Assembly (NCBI GenBank): GCA_005792355.1 | Contig: SXSC01000110.1 | Coordinates: 1 to 48,657 of the forward strand | Source: Opitutaceae bacterium | GTDB lineage: Bacteria > Verrucomicrobiota > Verrucomicrobiia > Opitutales > Opitutaceae | Length of the DNA: 48,657 bases | Reading direction: 5' to 3' | In this document: positions 36,204 through 45,388 of the stretch, one piece after another | Position numbering within the stretch: the stretch's first letter is position 1 | Layout of the letters: every line of letters begins with the position of its first letter | Made by a program: the position numbers and the translations under genes | Notes under the pieces: generated by a model | The model's input: only the letters and a program-made list of their open reading frames with translations | What the model was told of the DNA's origin: nothing | The model's database searches: none

Positions 36204-36228
36204 CTTTGTCATCCATTGGATGACAAAG
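36204..36228. promoter_or_regulatory. Perfect 25-base palindrome upstream of TonB receptor 3
   Basis: Arms CTTTGTCATCCA and TGGATGACAAAG are exact reverse complements around one central T. Placed 133 bases before the start codon of receptor 3, it is a strong operator candidate. The TGTCAT..ATGACA core recurs at 29381-29401. Confidence 0.55.
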
Positions 36229-36457
36229 CTGCGTTCCGACAAAAATTCGGGAAGACGGCGGTTTGTGATTTAGTAAAAATTCCCGGAGCAAGCTCCGGGG
36301 CATTTCGGAACACCACGCCGGGCAGATAGCTGCCGGTGCGGCCGTCGGAGACGCGCCCGACGATGTCACCGGCGCGGGCCGCTGTCATCAGGATCGGGAT
36401 GAAAACGGCCAGCGAGACGCCGCGGATCAAACGAAAAGCAAGACGGGAGGCATTCAT
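36209..36457 (-). pseudogene. Truncated copy of TonB receptor 2 (first 49 codons)
   Basis: From an ATG at 36457 the frame repeats the signal peptide and start of the regulatory domain of receptor 2 (one change, Pro4 to Ser), up to GSYLPGVV. At 36310 it leaves the repeat, reads unrelated residues and stops at 36209. It cannot make a receptor. It may still carry receptor 2's leader and promoter, now pointing at receptor 3. Confidence 0.85.
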
Positions 36458-36569
36458 GGGGACGGGGAGTTTGGCGTGTGCACCGATGTACCGGTGCACG
36501 CGTGGGTTTGAGAGGGCGCTGAGAAGGAGAATTTGGAACCGCCGGCGTGTCAATTCTCGCGGGGTGGCA
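36311..36569. repeat. 259-bp direct repeat, copy B
   Basis: Partner of 32134-32392 with one mismatch. It includes the 22-base palindrome (36478-36499) and the leader. The left junction is CATTTCGGAA/CACCACG and the right one GGGTGGCA/AAGCGATCC. Confidence 0.95.
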
Positions 36570-36984
36570 AAGCGATCCGGAGCGCATCGGCGGGGTTGAC
36601 GGTCGGAGCAGGTTCGAGAGGGCGGCGGGTTGCCCGCCGGCGGCCCGGTTGCCTAACCGCCGGTCGCGATTCCACGGGGTCATGTCGATTCGATATCAAT
36701 CGCGCCGGCCGTCAGCCAAGGGAACCTCCCGATCGAGTTTTGTATCGATTATCGACATGACCCCGGCCGCATTTCCAGCTCCTCGCGCAACCGCAGGCGC
36801 ACGCCGCCAAATCGCCGGTCGCCAAAAAAGTAACACCACGCGGACCTTGCCGCCGCGCGCCGCACCGGCAAGGCTGCCCGATCGGAGGAGCCTGCTTGCT
36901 AGCGATGGCATGGGTAGGGGCGCCGCTCGCCGACGCCCCTACGCCAAGTCACCCCTGACCTCCTGACCGATTTTTGCCCCACCC
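36570..36984. repeat. Intergenic region with inverted repeats (possible small element)
   Basis: No gene. GGGGTCATGTCGAT (36676-36689) and ATCGACATGACCCC (36751-36764) are perfect inverted ends of an 89-bp unit; ends of this kind often accompany REP-associated Y1 transposases, none of which is present. Another hairpin has arms GTAGGGGCG (36914-36922) and CGCCCCTAC (36934-36942), 43 bases before the kinase start codon. Confidence 0.55.
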
Positions 36985-39900
36985 ATGACCCCCGATGACG
37001 ACATCTTCGCCGATGCCTTGGAAATCCCCGAGGCCGGGCGCGCGGCGTTTCTCGATCAAGCGTGCGCCGGAGACGCCGTCCAGCGGGCGCGGGTTGAGGC
37101 TCTGCTTCGCGGACTCGAGCGGATGCCGGGAATTCTCGAATCACCGGCCACGCAGCAGCTCGCCGTCACACCCGACGAGAAACCGAGCGACACGATCGGC
37201 CGCTACAAGCTCCTCGAAAAAATCGGCGTGGGCGGCTGCGGCGTCGTGTGGATGGCCGAGCAGACCGAACCGGTGCGGCGTCGCGTCGCGCTCAAGGTCA
37301 TCAAGCTCGGCATGGACACGAAGGAGGTGATCGCGCGCTTCGAGGCCGAGCGGCAGGCCCTCGCGCTGATGGACCATCCGAACATCGCCAAGATTCACGA
37401 TGCCGGCACGACCGCCACCGGCAGGCCCTACTTCGTGATGGAACTCGTGCGCGGCGTACCGCTCACGCGCTACTGCGACGGCGCCTTTCTGCCCACCGAG
37501 GCGCGCCTGCGACTGTTCGTCCAAGTCTGCCACGCAATTCAGCACGCGCACCAAAAGGGGATCATCCACCGCGACATCAAGCCCTCGAACATCCTCGTGA
37601 CCGTGAACGACGGCGTCGCCGTGTCCAAGGTGATCGACTTCGGCATCGCCAAGGCCACCCAAGGCCAGCTCACGGACAAGACGCTCTTCACCGCGTTTCA
37701 ACAGTTCATCGGCACGCCGGCCTACATGAGCCCGGAGCAGGCGGACCTGAGCAGCGTCGATATCGACACCCGCAGCGACATCTACTCGCTTGGCGTGCTG
37801 CTCTACGAATTGCTCGCCGGCCAGCCGCCGTTCGACGCGAAGGCGCTGGCGAGCGCCGGCCTCGACGAAATCCGCCGCCAGATCCGCGAGGTCGAGCCGG
37901 CGCGGCCCTCGACCCGCGTCGCCACTCTCGGCGAGGCGGAGCGCGAGACCCTCGGCCGCCTGCGCGGCCTCGCGCCCGCGCAACTCTCCGGCGCCCTCCG
38001 CGGCGACCTCGACTGGATCGTGATGCGCTGCCTTGAGAAGGACCGTGCGCGCCGTTACAAGACCGCCAACGCCCTCGCCCGCGACGTCGAGCGCCACCTC
38101 GCGCACGAGCCCGTCGCCGCCCGCCCGCCGAGCACGCTCTACCGCGCGCAAAAGTTATTCCGCCGCCACAAGCTCGCCGTCACCGCCACCGCCGCCGTCG
38201 CCGCCTCGCTCGTCGGCGGGTTGGTCGTTTCCTCCGCGCTCTACGTGAGCGAGCGTGCCGCCCGCACCCGCGCCGTCGCCGCCGAAAAATCCGAAGAGAA
38301 ACTCCGCCAGCAAGCCGAGGCTGCCCGCATCGCTGAAGCCCGACTCGCCAGCCGCACCTCGCTCGCCCTTGCCGAGAAACTGCTCCCGGAGGGCCGCACC
38401 TCCGAGGGCCTCGCCCATCTCGTCCGCGCCGCCCGCTCCGACGCCGCCAACTCCGCCATCGGCCCGCGGCTCATCTCGGCCCTCGCGTTTCGCAGCTATG
38501 CCGAGCCCATCGGCGAGCTGCTGCCGCATCCCGCTCCCCCGCGATCGGCATCCTACAGTAAAGACAGCCGGCATTGCGTGACTCGCGACGAAGACGGTCA
38601 CCTGCGCTACTGGGATTTGACCAGCGGCCGGCTGCTGCAGGACATCGTCGTTGGCGAGATGGTCGACAGTGGATGGTTTGTGAGTGTGGCGGTGAGTCCG
38701 GATGCCACGCTCGCCGCCGTCGGCGGGTTCGACGGCACCGCGACCTTCTGGCACATCCCCACGGGCCGTAAAGTGCTGGGCCCAATCCGGCTGGAGCAAA
38801 GGATGACCGCGGGCCGGTTCTCGGAGGACGGTCGCTCGATCGCCGTCAGCGGCGCCGATGGCATCATGCGAATCTTAAACGTTGAGACTGGAGAAACGCA
38901 GGCCCTCCTCCGGCATGGCACCGATGTTCTACACGCCGCTTTCAGCCCGGATAGCACCCGCGTCCTCACCACATCGACAGACTCGTGGCGAATCTGGCGG
39001 CTGCCGGATGGCGAACCCATCACGCCGTATCTCAAAACTTCCCCGGGTGGTGGTTATGCGACCGAGGGCACGTTCAGTCCCGACGGCAAACTCGTCGCCA
39101 TCGCCTTCAGCGGCCGCAACGTGCAACTGTTCGACGCCCTCACCGGTGCCGCCGTCGGTGCGCTGATGCCGCACGACGGCCGTGCTCGTGCCCCGTTGTT
39201 CACGGGCGATGGGGAAAAGCTCGTGACGGCATCCATCGCCGCGACGGCGCGCGTCTGGGAAGTGCCGACGGGGAAATCGTTGCTGCCTCCGCTGGTGGAC
39301 GGCAGCAGCGTCAACCCAGCGCGGCTTGCATCCGACAACCGCCATCTGCTCACGAGGAGCGCCGATGGCGTGGCGCGCGTGTGGGATCTGGCGACCGGGC
39401 GGCTCGCGCTCGAACCGGTCCGGATCGGCGACGTCCGATTTATCGATCTGGCGCCCGACGGCACCGAGTTCCTCATGGGCGGGCGCGATGGCACCGTGCG
39501 GCGCTGGCGCCTCGCCCCGGGCGCGGCGGTTCCCTTTCGAATTTCGCGCACGCCCGAGCGGAAGGGCATGCACCGCGAATCGGGCAACGCGCCCGTCGTC
39601 TCGGTCATCGACCGCGATCGAATCCAAAGGCTCGACCTGCTCGCGGGCCGCACCCTCGGCCCTCCGCGTCTATTTCCGGTCCCGATCGACCGGTGGATCA
39701 TTTCGTCGCCAGATGGCCGGCGCCTCTTGGTCGTGATCTCAGGCGAAACCGAACTGTGGGACCTGAGCGGCGTGAAGATTTCCCGGCAACGGATGGGCAA
39801 GGTCGCCGGGGCCAACACTCGGCCTTCATTCAGTGCCGACGGCAAGCTCCTCGCGAGTGTCGAAAACGCCGGCCTGCGCGTATGGAACGCCAGCACGGGA

Positions 39901-40806
39901 GCGCTCGTGGCCGGTCCGTTCGCCGGAGTGAACCGATACGCGCTCTCTCCGGACAGCCGCCAACTGGTGTTCAATGCCGGCGTCGACGCCCAGATTTGGG
40001 ATTTCGCGAAGGGCCGGCTCGACGGCGAACCGTTACGCGCCGGCCGACAGATCCTCTGGTTGGAATTTAGTCCCGACAGCCGGTTGATCGCCATGGGCTC
40101 GGAAGTCGCCCAACTCTGGGACGCCAGGACCAGGCAACCGATCGGACCGCCGCTGCCGCATCGAAACATCGTGCGAGTTGCGTCCTTCACGCGCGACGGC
40201 CGCCGGCTCCTCACCACTACGCCGCTGGAAACCCGCGTGTGGGAGGTCGCGACCGGCGCATCACTGACGGAGACAATGGTCGGGGGGACGGACATCGTAG
40301 ACGCCGTCTTCAGCGAAGACGGCACGCGCATTGCCACCGCGAGTCGAACCACTGACGACGTGCGTCTGTGGGACAGCATCTCGGGACAGTTGCTCGCTGA
40401 TCCCGTCCGGGCAGGCCGCGTTGGCCGGATCGGTTTTTCTTCAGCCGATCGAATCTTGAGCCGGGCGACGGGCAACGGCGGCTTCATGGCGTGGCCCGTG
40501 CCGCCGCAATCGGGCCCCAACGGCGTGCCCGACTGGCTGCTGCGCCTCGCGACCGCCATGGCCGGTGGTGAAATCGACGCGCGCGCGGTGTTCCGCGAGC
40601 AGGCGTTCGACGCGAAGGCCTTCGACGCCATCCGCCGCGAACTCGCCGCGCTGCCCGCCACCGCGCCCTACGTCGAGTGGGGCCGCTGGCTCCTCGCCGA
40701 CCGCGCCACGCGCCCCATCGCCCCCGGTTTCACGATCACCCCCGCCGAAGCCGCCAAATTCGCCGGCCCCGAAGTGCCCGACGAACCCACGACCGGCGAG
40801 CCATGA
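36985..40806 (+). CDS. Membrane Ser/Thr protein kinase with WD40-like propeller domain
   Basis: 1273 residues. Kinase domain about 73-375: glycine loop GVGGCG (81-86), VALKVIKLG with Lys104, catalytic HRDIKPSN (195-202), DFG (218-220), GTPAYMSPEQ (243-252). A transmembrane helix about 396-420 (KLAVTATAAVAASLVGGLVV) is followed by a coiled coil (EKSEEKLRQQAEAARIAEAR) and, from about 490 to 1190, repeated propeller blades (SPDATLAAVGGFDG, SPDSTRVLTTSTDS, SPDGKLVAIAF and others ending in W-x-hydrophobic). The kinase is cytoplasmic with the propeller on the other side, probably a sensor or scaffold. No sigma-factor gene precedes it, although many relatives have one. Its stop overlaps an ATG in the following frame. 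Confidence 0.93.
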   Translation: MTPDDDIFADALEIPEAGRAAFLDQACAGDAVQRARVEALLRGLERMPGILESPATQQLAVTPDEKPSDTIGRYKLLEKIGVGGCGVVWMAEQTEPVRRRVALKVIKLGMDTKEVIARFEAERQALALMDHPNIAKIHDAGTTATGRPYFVMELVRGVPLTRYCDGAFLPTEARLRLFVQVCHAIQHAHQKGIIHRDIKPSNILVTVNDGVAVSKVIDFGIAKATQGQLTDKTLFTAFQQFIGTPAYMSPEQADLSSVDIDTRSDIYSLGVLLYELLAGQPPFDAKALASAGLDEIRRQIREVEPARPSTRVATLGEAERETLGRLRGLAPAQLSGALRGDLDWIVMRCLEKDRARRYKTANALARDVERHLAHEPVAARPPSTLYRAQKLFRRHKLAVTATAAVAASLVGGLVVSSALYVSERAARTRAVAAEKSEEKLRQQAEAARIAEARLASRTSLALAEKLLPEGRTSEGLAHLVRAARSDAANSAIGPRLISALAFRSYAEPIGELLPHPAPPRSASYSKDSRHCVTRDEDGHLRYWDLTSGRLLQDIVVGEMVDSGWFVSVAVSPDATLAAVGGFDGTATFWHIPTGRKVLGPIRLEQRMTAGRFSEDGRSIAVSGADGIMRILNVETGETQALLRHGTDVLHAAFSPDSTRVLTTSTDSWRIWRLPDGEPITPYLKTSPGGGYATEGTFSPDGKLVAIAFSGRNVQLFDALTGAAVGALMPHDGRARAPLFTGDGEKLVTASIAATARVWEVPTGKSLLPPLVDGSSVNPARLASDNRHLLTRSADGVARVWDLATGRLALEPVRIGDVRFIDLAPDGTEFLMGGRDGTVRRWRLAPGAAVPFRISRTPERKGMHRESGNAPVVSVIDRDRIQRLDLLAGRTLGPPRLFPVPIDRWIISSPDGRRLLVVISGETELWDLSGVKISRQRMGKVAGANTRPSFSADGKLLASVENAGLRVWNASTGALVAGPFAGVNRYALSPDSRQLVFNAGVDAQIWDFAKGRLDGEPLRAGRQILWLEFSPDSRLIAMGSEVAQLWDARTRQPIGPPLPHRNIVRVASFTRDGRRLLTTTPLETRVWEVATGASLTETMVGGTDIVDAVFSEDGTRIATASRTTDDVRLWDSISGQLLADPVRAGRVGRIGFSSADRILSRATGNGGFMAWPVPPQSGPNGVPDWLLRLATAMAGGEIDARAVFREQAFDAKAFDAIRRELAALPATAPYVEWGRWLLADRATRPIAPGFTITPAEAAKFAGPEVPDEPTTGEP

Positions 40807-40945
40807 GCCTCTTCGGGAAGATTTTTTTGCCACCGAGCGCACCGAGCTCCGACACGGAGTTCACCGAGCGACGGAGCCGGGACCAAAGCCATGAACGAAA
40901 ACATTTTTTGCCGCGGATGACGCGGATCTGGCGGATAAAGGCAGG
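40803..40945. repeat. CACCGAG-type repeat at kinase / Ig-protein junction
   Basis: From about 40821 the text TTTTTTTGCCACCGAGCGCA continues as CACGGAGTTCACCGAGCG, and then TTTTTTGCCGCGGATGACGC, the same kind of degenerate element as at 45187 and 19226. It has been inserted at, or read through at, the start of the next gene. Confidence 0.6.
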
Positions 40946-43556
40946 CATGCTGCTGGTCGTGCTGCTGCAGCGCACACCAGCGCTGTACCTCGCTGGAGCG
41001 GCGGGGGAATCCCGGCTCGTGGCACCGGCCGCCGCGATCCTGCGGGGTGCGGTGCTTGCGACGGTTTCACTCGGCGCGATGCACGCGGTCGCCGGTGCCA
41101 CGCAATTTGTAATCAATCCGCCCAGCCCGATTGCCGGCACCGTGGGCCAGGCGATCGCGGGGGTGGCCTTCACCTATGCGGGCACGCCCTCGTCGCCGGC
41201 GTCGTTTCGCGTCACCGGCTCGCTGCCGCCCGGTCTCACGATCGCCGGTCTCAGCGGGGGCATCGTCAATTCCGGCACCCCCACGATCAGCGGGACGCCA
41301 ACGCAAGCCGGGTCGTTCTCGATTTCCGTCCAGGGTTACAACACGCCCGGTGCGACCGGCCTGACGAACGGTGTGCTCGTGCCGATCACGTTTAACATCG
41401 CGGCCGGAACCACCGCACCCGCCCTCACGACGCACCCCGCAGCGCAAACCGTCAACGTCGGCGCGACGGCGACATTTTCCGCCGCGGCCAGCGGCACGCC
41501 GGCCCCGACGTATCAGTGGCGCAAGGACGGGACCAACCTCGCGGGGGCGACGGCCGCGTCGCTCACGCTCACCAATGTGCAGACCGCCAACGCCGGCACC
41601 TACACGGTGGTGGCGGCCAATTCCGCCGGCAACGCCACGAGCAACGGCGCGCTCCTCACCGTGAGCATTCCCGCGGTGGCGCCAAGCATCACCTCGCAGC
41701 CCGCGGCCCAGACGGTGCTGGCCGGCGCCGCGGTGACGTTTTCCGCCGCGGCGAGCGGCACGCCGGCCCCGGCGTTTCAGTGGCGCAAGGATGGGACCAA
41801 CCTCGCGGGCGCGACCGCCGCGTCGCTCACCCTGCCCAGTGTGCTGACCCCCGACGCCGGCACCTACACGTTGGTGGCGACCAATTCCGCCGGCGTCGCC
41901 ACCAGCAACGGCGCGGCGCTCATCGTCAACGTCCCGTCCTCCCTCCCGACGATCTTCCTGCAACCGGCCGGACAAAACGTGCTGGTCGGCGCGTCCGTTT
42001 CCTTTGCGGCCGGTGCCTTTGGCACGCCGGCCCCAACCTTCCAGTGGCGGAAAAACGGCGCCGACCTCCCTGGGGCGACGGCGGTCACGTTGACCCTCAC
42101 CAACGTGCAATTAGCCGATGCCGGGACGTACCTCCTCGTCGCCAGCAACTCCGCGGGATCCGCCGCCACCAACGGAGCGTCCCTCACGGTGGCGATGGCA
42201 ACGGCCGCCCCGGTGATCACCGCGCACCCGATTAGCCAGAACGTTTTCGCCGGACAGACGGTGACCTTTACGGTGTTGGCGGATGGCAACCCCGCCCCGA
42301 CGTTTCAGTGGCGACGCAATGAGGTCGACCTCGCGGGCGGTACGAATTCCACCCTCACGCTCAACAACGTGCCGAGCGCGCTGGCGGGAACGTACACCGC
42401 GGTGGCGACCAACTCCGTCGGCGCCGCGACAAGCCGTGGCGCCACTCTCACGGTCGCGCCACCACCCGCCACACCGATCGTGACGACACCACCGACGGGC
42501 CAGACGGTGCCGGCCGGCCAGCCGGTCACCTTCACGGCTGGCGTCGCGGGCACCCCGACCCCCACGTTGCAATGGCGGCGCAACGGTGCCGACCTCCCGG
42601 GCGCCACCAATGCCTCGCTGACGATTGCCAGCGTGCAGGCCGCCGACGCGGGCACCTACACGGTCGTGGCCGCGAATTCGTCCGGCACGGTGACGAGCGC
42701 CGGAGCGGTGCTGGCGCTCGCGGTCGTCGCGCCCATCGATCCCGGCCGGCTGGTCAACCTCTCGATTCGCACCACCCTGGCCGGGGGTGACGATGCGTTC
42801 ACCGTTGGCACCGTCATCGGCGGTGCGGGCACGACGGGCGTGAAACCGCTGCTCGTGCGCGCGGTGGGTCCGGCCCTCGCGCAATTCGGGGTCAGCGAAT
42901 TGGTCGAGGATCCGCGGCTGGAATTGTTTGCCGGCCCGACGCGGATCGCCGCGAACGACAATTGGGGTGGCGAGTCGCAGCTCCGCACGATCTTCACGCA
43001 GGTCGGGGCGTTTTTGTTCCCGAGTGCGACCTCGGCCGACGCCGCAGTTTACGATTCGACGCTGTCGCCGGGCAACAAGTCGGTGGTAATTTCCACGGCC
43101 CGGGGCGCGGCGGGTTCCGTGCTGGTGGAGCTGTACGACGCGACGCCGGCCGTGGCGTTGACGGCGGCGACGCCGCGGCTGGTCAACGTCTCCGTGCTGA
43201 AGGACGTGGGCTCCGATCTGACGGCGGGATTCGTGATTGGGGGCACGACCCGCATCACCGTGCTGATTCGGGCCATCGGGCCGACCCTGACCGTGTTTGG
43301 CGTCGATCGTCCGCTCGCCGATCCGCGGCTGGACCTGATGGTGGCGGGCGGCGGCAGCCTTGCAACGAACGACGACTGGGGAGGCTCCGCCGCGCTGAGC
43401 GAGGCGTTCGCCCGGGTGGGCGCGTTCCCCTTGGGAGCAAATTCAAAAGATGCGGCGGTCCTGGTCGGGTTGCGGCCCGGAGCCTACACGGTACGCGCCA
43501 GCGGCGCCGCTGAAACGACCGGCACCGCGCTGGTGGAAATTTACGAAGTTCCGTAG
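40917..43556 (+). CDS. Secreted multi-Ig-domain protein with verrucomicrobial C-terminal repeats
   Basis: 879 residues from the chosen ATG. Signal-like segment AAAILRGAVLATVSLGAMHA, a putative Ig domain of the He_PIG type (FTYAGTPSSPASFRVTGSLP and ISGTPTQAGSFSISVQGY), then five tandem Ig-like domains of about 80-85 residues (each with QTV..G, GTPAP..QWR.dG..L.GAT, DAGTYT.VA.NS.G). The first two are almost identical at the DNA level. Two copies of a C-terminal repeat follow (VRAVGPALAQFGVSELVEDP and IRAIGPTLTVFGVDRPLADP, each with NDxWGG and a closing VLVELYD or ALVEIYE), common in secreted Opitutaceae-type proteins. Alternative ATG at 40803 overlaps the kinase stop but codes repeat-derived residues. 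Probably surface adhesin or scaffold. Confidence 0.85.
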   Translation: MTRIWRIKAGMLLVVLLQRTPALYLAGAAGESRLVAPAAAILRGAVLATVSLGAMHAVAGATQFVINPPSPIAGTVGQAIAGVAFTYAGTPSSPASFRVTGSLPPGLTIAGLSGGIVNSGTPTISGTPTQAGSFSISVQGYNTPGATGLTNGVLVPITFNIAAGTTAPALTTHPAAQTVNVGATATFSAAASGTPAPTYQWRKDGTNLAGATAASLTLTNVQTANAGTYTVVAANSAGNATSNGALLTVSIPAVAPSITSQPAAQTVLAGAAVTFSAAASGTPAPAFQWRKDGTNLAGATAASLTLPSVLTPDAGTYTLVATNSAGVATSNGAALIVNVPSSLPTIFLQPAGQNVLVGASVSFAAGAFGTPAPTFQWRKNGADLPGATAVTLTLTNVQLADAGTYLLVASNSAGSAATNGASLTVAMATAAPVITAHPISQNVFAGQTVTFTVLADGNPAPTFQWRRNEVDLAGGTNSTLTLNNVPSALAGTYTAVATNSVGAATSRGATLTVAPPPATPIVTTPPTGQTVPAGQPVTFTAGVAGTPTPTLQWRRNGADLPGATNASLTIASVQAADAGTYTVVAANSSGTVTSAGAVLALAVVAPIDPGRLVNLSIRTTLAGGDDAFTVGTVIGGAGTTGVKPLLVRAVGPALAQFGVSELVEDPRLELFAGPTRIAANDNWGGESQLRTIFTQVGAFLFPSATSADAAVYDSTLSPGNKSVVISTARGAAGSVLVELYDATPAVALTAATPRLVNVSVLKDVGSDLTAGFVIGGTTRITVLIRAIGPTLTVFGVDRPLADPRLDLMVAGGGSLATNDDWGGSAALSEAFARVGAFPLGANSKDAAVLVGLRPGAYTVRASGAAETTGTALVEIYEVP

Positions 43557-43627
43557 CGGCGCGTTCGCACTTGCGGGGGCCACGCGAGCCCGCACGCTCG
43601 TCGCCAGATGCGTTTTCCACCCCGCGC

Positions 43628-44935
43628 ATGAGCAGCGAAACGAAACCCCAGCTCGTGCGGATCATGGGCCGCTGGACCCTCACCGCCCTCGTCCTCAACA
43701 GCGTGATCGGCAGCGGCATTTTCGGATTGCCCGGCGCGCTCGCCAAACTGCTCGGCCCGGCGGCCCCGGTGGCCTACGTGCTCGCCGCGCTGGGCATCGG
43801 GGTGCTGATGGCCGTGTTTGCCGAGGTGGGTTCGCAATATCGCGAGAGCGGCGGGCAATACCTCTACGCCCGCGATGCGCTCGGGCGGTTCGCCGGCATC
43901 CAGGTCGGGTGGTTTTTTCTGCTGGTGCGGCTCACTTCGGGCGCCGCCGGAATCAATCTCTTCGTCAACTATCTCGGCGAATTCTGGCCCGGTGCCACGG
44001 CGCCGGTCGCCCGCGCGGCGCTCATGGTGGCGATGATTGGCGGCTTCGCGGCGGTGAACTACCGCGGGGTCCGGGTCGGGGCCGGGGTCTCGAATTTCTT
44101 CACCATCGCCAAGGTGGCCACGCTCGGACTTTTCATTGTGGCCGGACTGCTGCTGGTGCAACGCCTCGCCCCGGCGGCGCCCGCCGTGCCCGCCACCGCC
44201 GAATCCTGGACCAATGCGCTGGTCGCCCTCGTGTTTGCGTTTGGGGGATTTGAAGGCGCGCTGATTCCCGCCGCCGAGACGAAAGATCCGCGGCGCGACG
44301 CGCCGTTCGCGCTCGGGGTGGGCCTCGCGGTGGTCGCCGCCATTTATTTTCTGATTCATCTCGTCGCGATGTGGGGCGTACCCGATCTGGCCAACAGCCC
44401 CCGGCCGCTGGCCGACGCCGCCCGGGCGTTTTCCGGGCCGGCCGGCGCCGCCGCCATGTCGCTCGCCGCGATGCTCTCGGTCTTTGGCTGGGCGAGCGGA
44501 GTTTTTGTCACGATCCCGCGGCTCATCTACGCGCTGGCCGAGCGCGGCGATTTTCCCCGGGCCTTCGCGGCCGTGCATCCGCGCTTCCGTTCGCCGCACC
44601 TCGCCATTCTGGTCTGGGCGGTGCTCTTGATCGCTCTCGCCATCTACGGGAGCTTCATCTGGAACGCGATCCTCGCGGGCGTGGCGCGGCTCGTCACCTA
44701 TGCGGTGACCTGCGGCGCGCTCCTGCGATTGCGCCGCCGCGATCCGCAGGCCGACGCCTGGCGCGCCCCGGCGGGCAACGTCCTCGCGCTGCTCGGCATC
44801 GCGTTCTGCGGTTATCTCGCCGTGAGCATGACCGCCACCCACGTGGCCATCATGGGCGGCGTGGCCGGCGTCGCGGCGGTCAACTGGCTCGTGGTGCGGG
44901 GTCGTTTCACGAGTAAACCGTCGGGCCCCAATTAG
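43628..44935 (+). CDS. APC-family amino acid permease
   Basis: 435 residues, hydrophobic throughout with about twelve membrane segments. The start TALVLNSVIGSGIFGLPGAL carries the conserved first-helix GSGIFGLP motif of APC transporters; later GGFEGALIPAAETKDPRRDA and FGWASGVFVTIPRLIYALAE match the family. It should import amino acids or related amines by cation coupling. The ATG at 43628 was chosen because it directly precedes the conserved first helix. It stands alone; substrate not predictable. The preceding Ig-protein gene ends 71 bases upstream. Confidence 0.92.
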   Translation: MSSETKPQLVRIMGRWTLTALVLNSVIGSGIFGLPGALAKLLGPAAPVAYVLAALGIGVLMAVFAEVGSQYRESGGQYLYARDALGRFAGIQVGWFFLLVRLTSGAAGINLFVNYLGEFWPGATAPVARAALMVAMIGGFAAVNYRGVRVGAGVSNFFTIAKVATLGLFIVAGLLLVQRLAPAAPAVPATAESWTNALVALVFAFGGFEGALIPAAETKDPRRDAPFALGVGLAVVAAIYFLIHLVAMWGVPDLANSPRPLADAARAFSGPAGAAAMSLAAMLSVFGWASGVFVTIPRLIYALAERGDFPRAFAAVHPRFRSPHLAILVWAVLLIALAIYGSFIWNAILAGVARLVTYAVTCGALLRLRRRDPQADAWRAPAGNVLALLGIAFCGYLAVSMTATHVAIMGGVAGVAAVNWLVVRGRFTSKPSGPN

Positions 44936-45388
44936 TGTTGAGCTGGCGCTTGTCTGACTATCCGAACGTAGAGACCAACGTGTTTGTCGTAATGCCACGG
45001 ACAGAGTTAAACGCGGAGCTCGCGGAGGGCGCGGAGAATGAGCCTTTTCACTCCGCGCTCTCCACGTCCTCCGCGTTTCCATTCTTCGAGGGTTGGTCAC
45101 GGGCTGCAGGCGCCGCGCGCCATTTTTCCGAGCTCAGTCTTGGAAAAAGCCGCGCCACTATTGATTCACTTCGATCCTGGTTGAGACGATTTTTTGCCAC
45201 CGAGATCACGGAGGGAAAAGAGAGGCCACAGAGCGGAGGAGCGGGCGTTCCTTTCCGGCGGTATTCTCGGTGACCTCCTGCCGGGCCTCAGTGACCTCTG
45301 TGACCAGCGGTTTGATTCCCTCGGTTGCGGTTGACGCGGTGGGAAATATCCGGACGAGGGGGGCCGGGAAGCACCGGCGCACTTCCGC
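44936..45388. repeat. Intergenic region: GCGGAG hairpin and 179-bp element copy 1
   Basis: No gene. Arms 45009-45036 and 45051-45078 pair over 28 bases with a few mismatches (AAACGCGGAG / CTCCGCGTTT ends). 45173-45351 is a 179-bp element whose inverted copy ends the window at 48479-48657. The element contains its own stems (GAGATCACGGAGG, GCCTCAGTGACCTCTGTGAC). Alkaline phosphatase ends at 45389. Confidence 0.8.

Noticed and set aside
41423..42720. Repeated blocks as CRISPR-like array
   Set aside because: They are coding repeats of about 250 bp encoding Ig domains, with no short identical repeats and spacers.
43541..45100. 519-codon minus-strand open frame
   Set aside because: Opposite the APC permease and running into repeat DNA.
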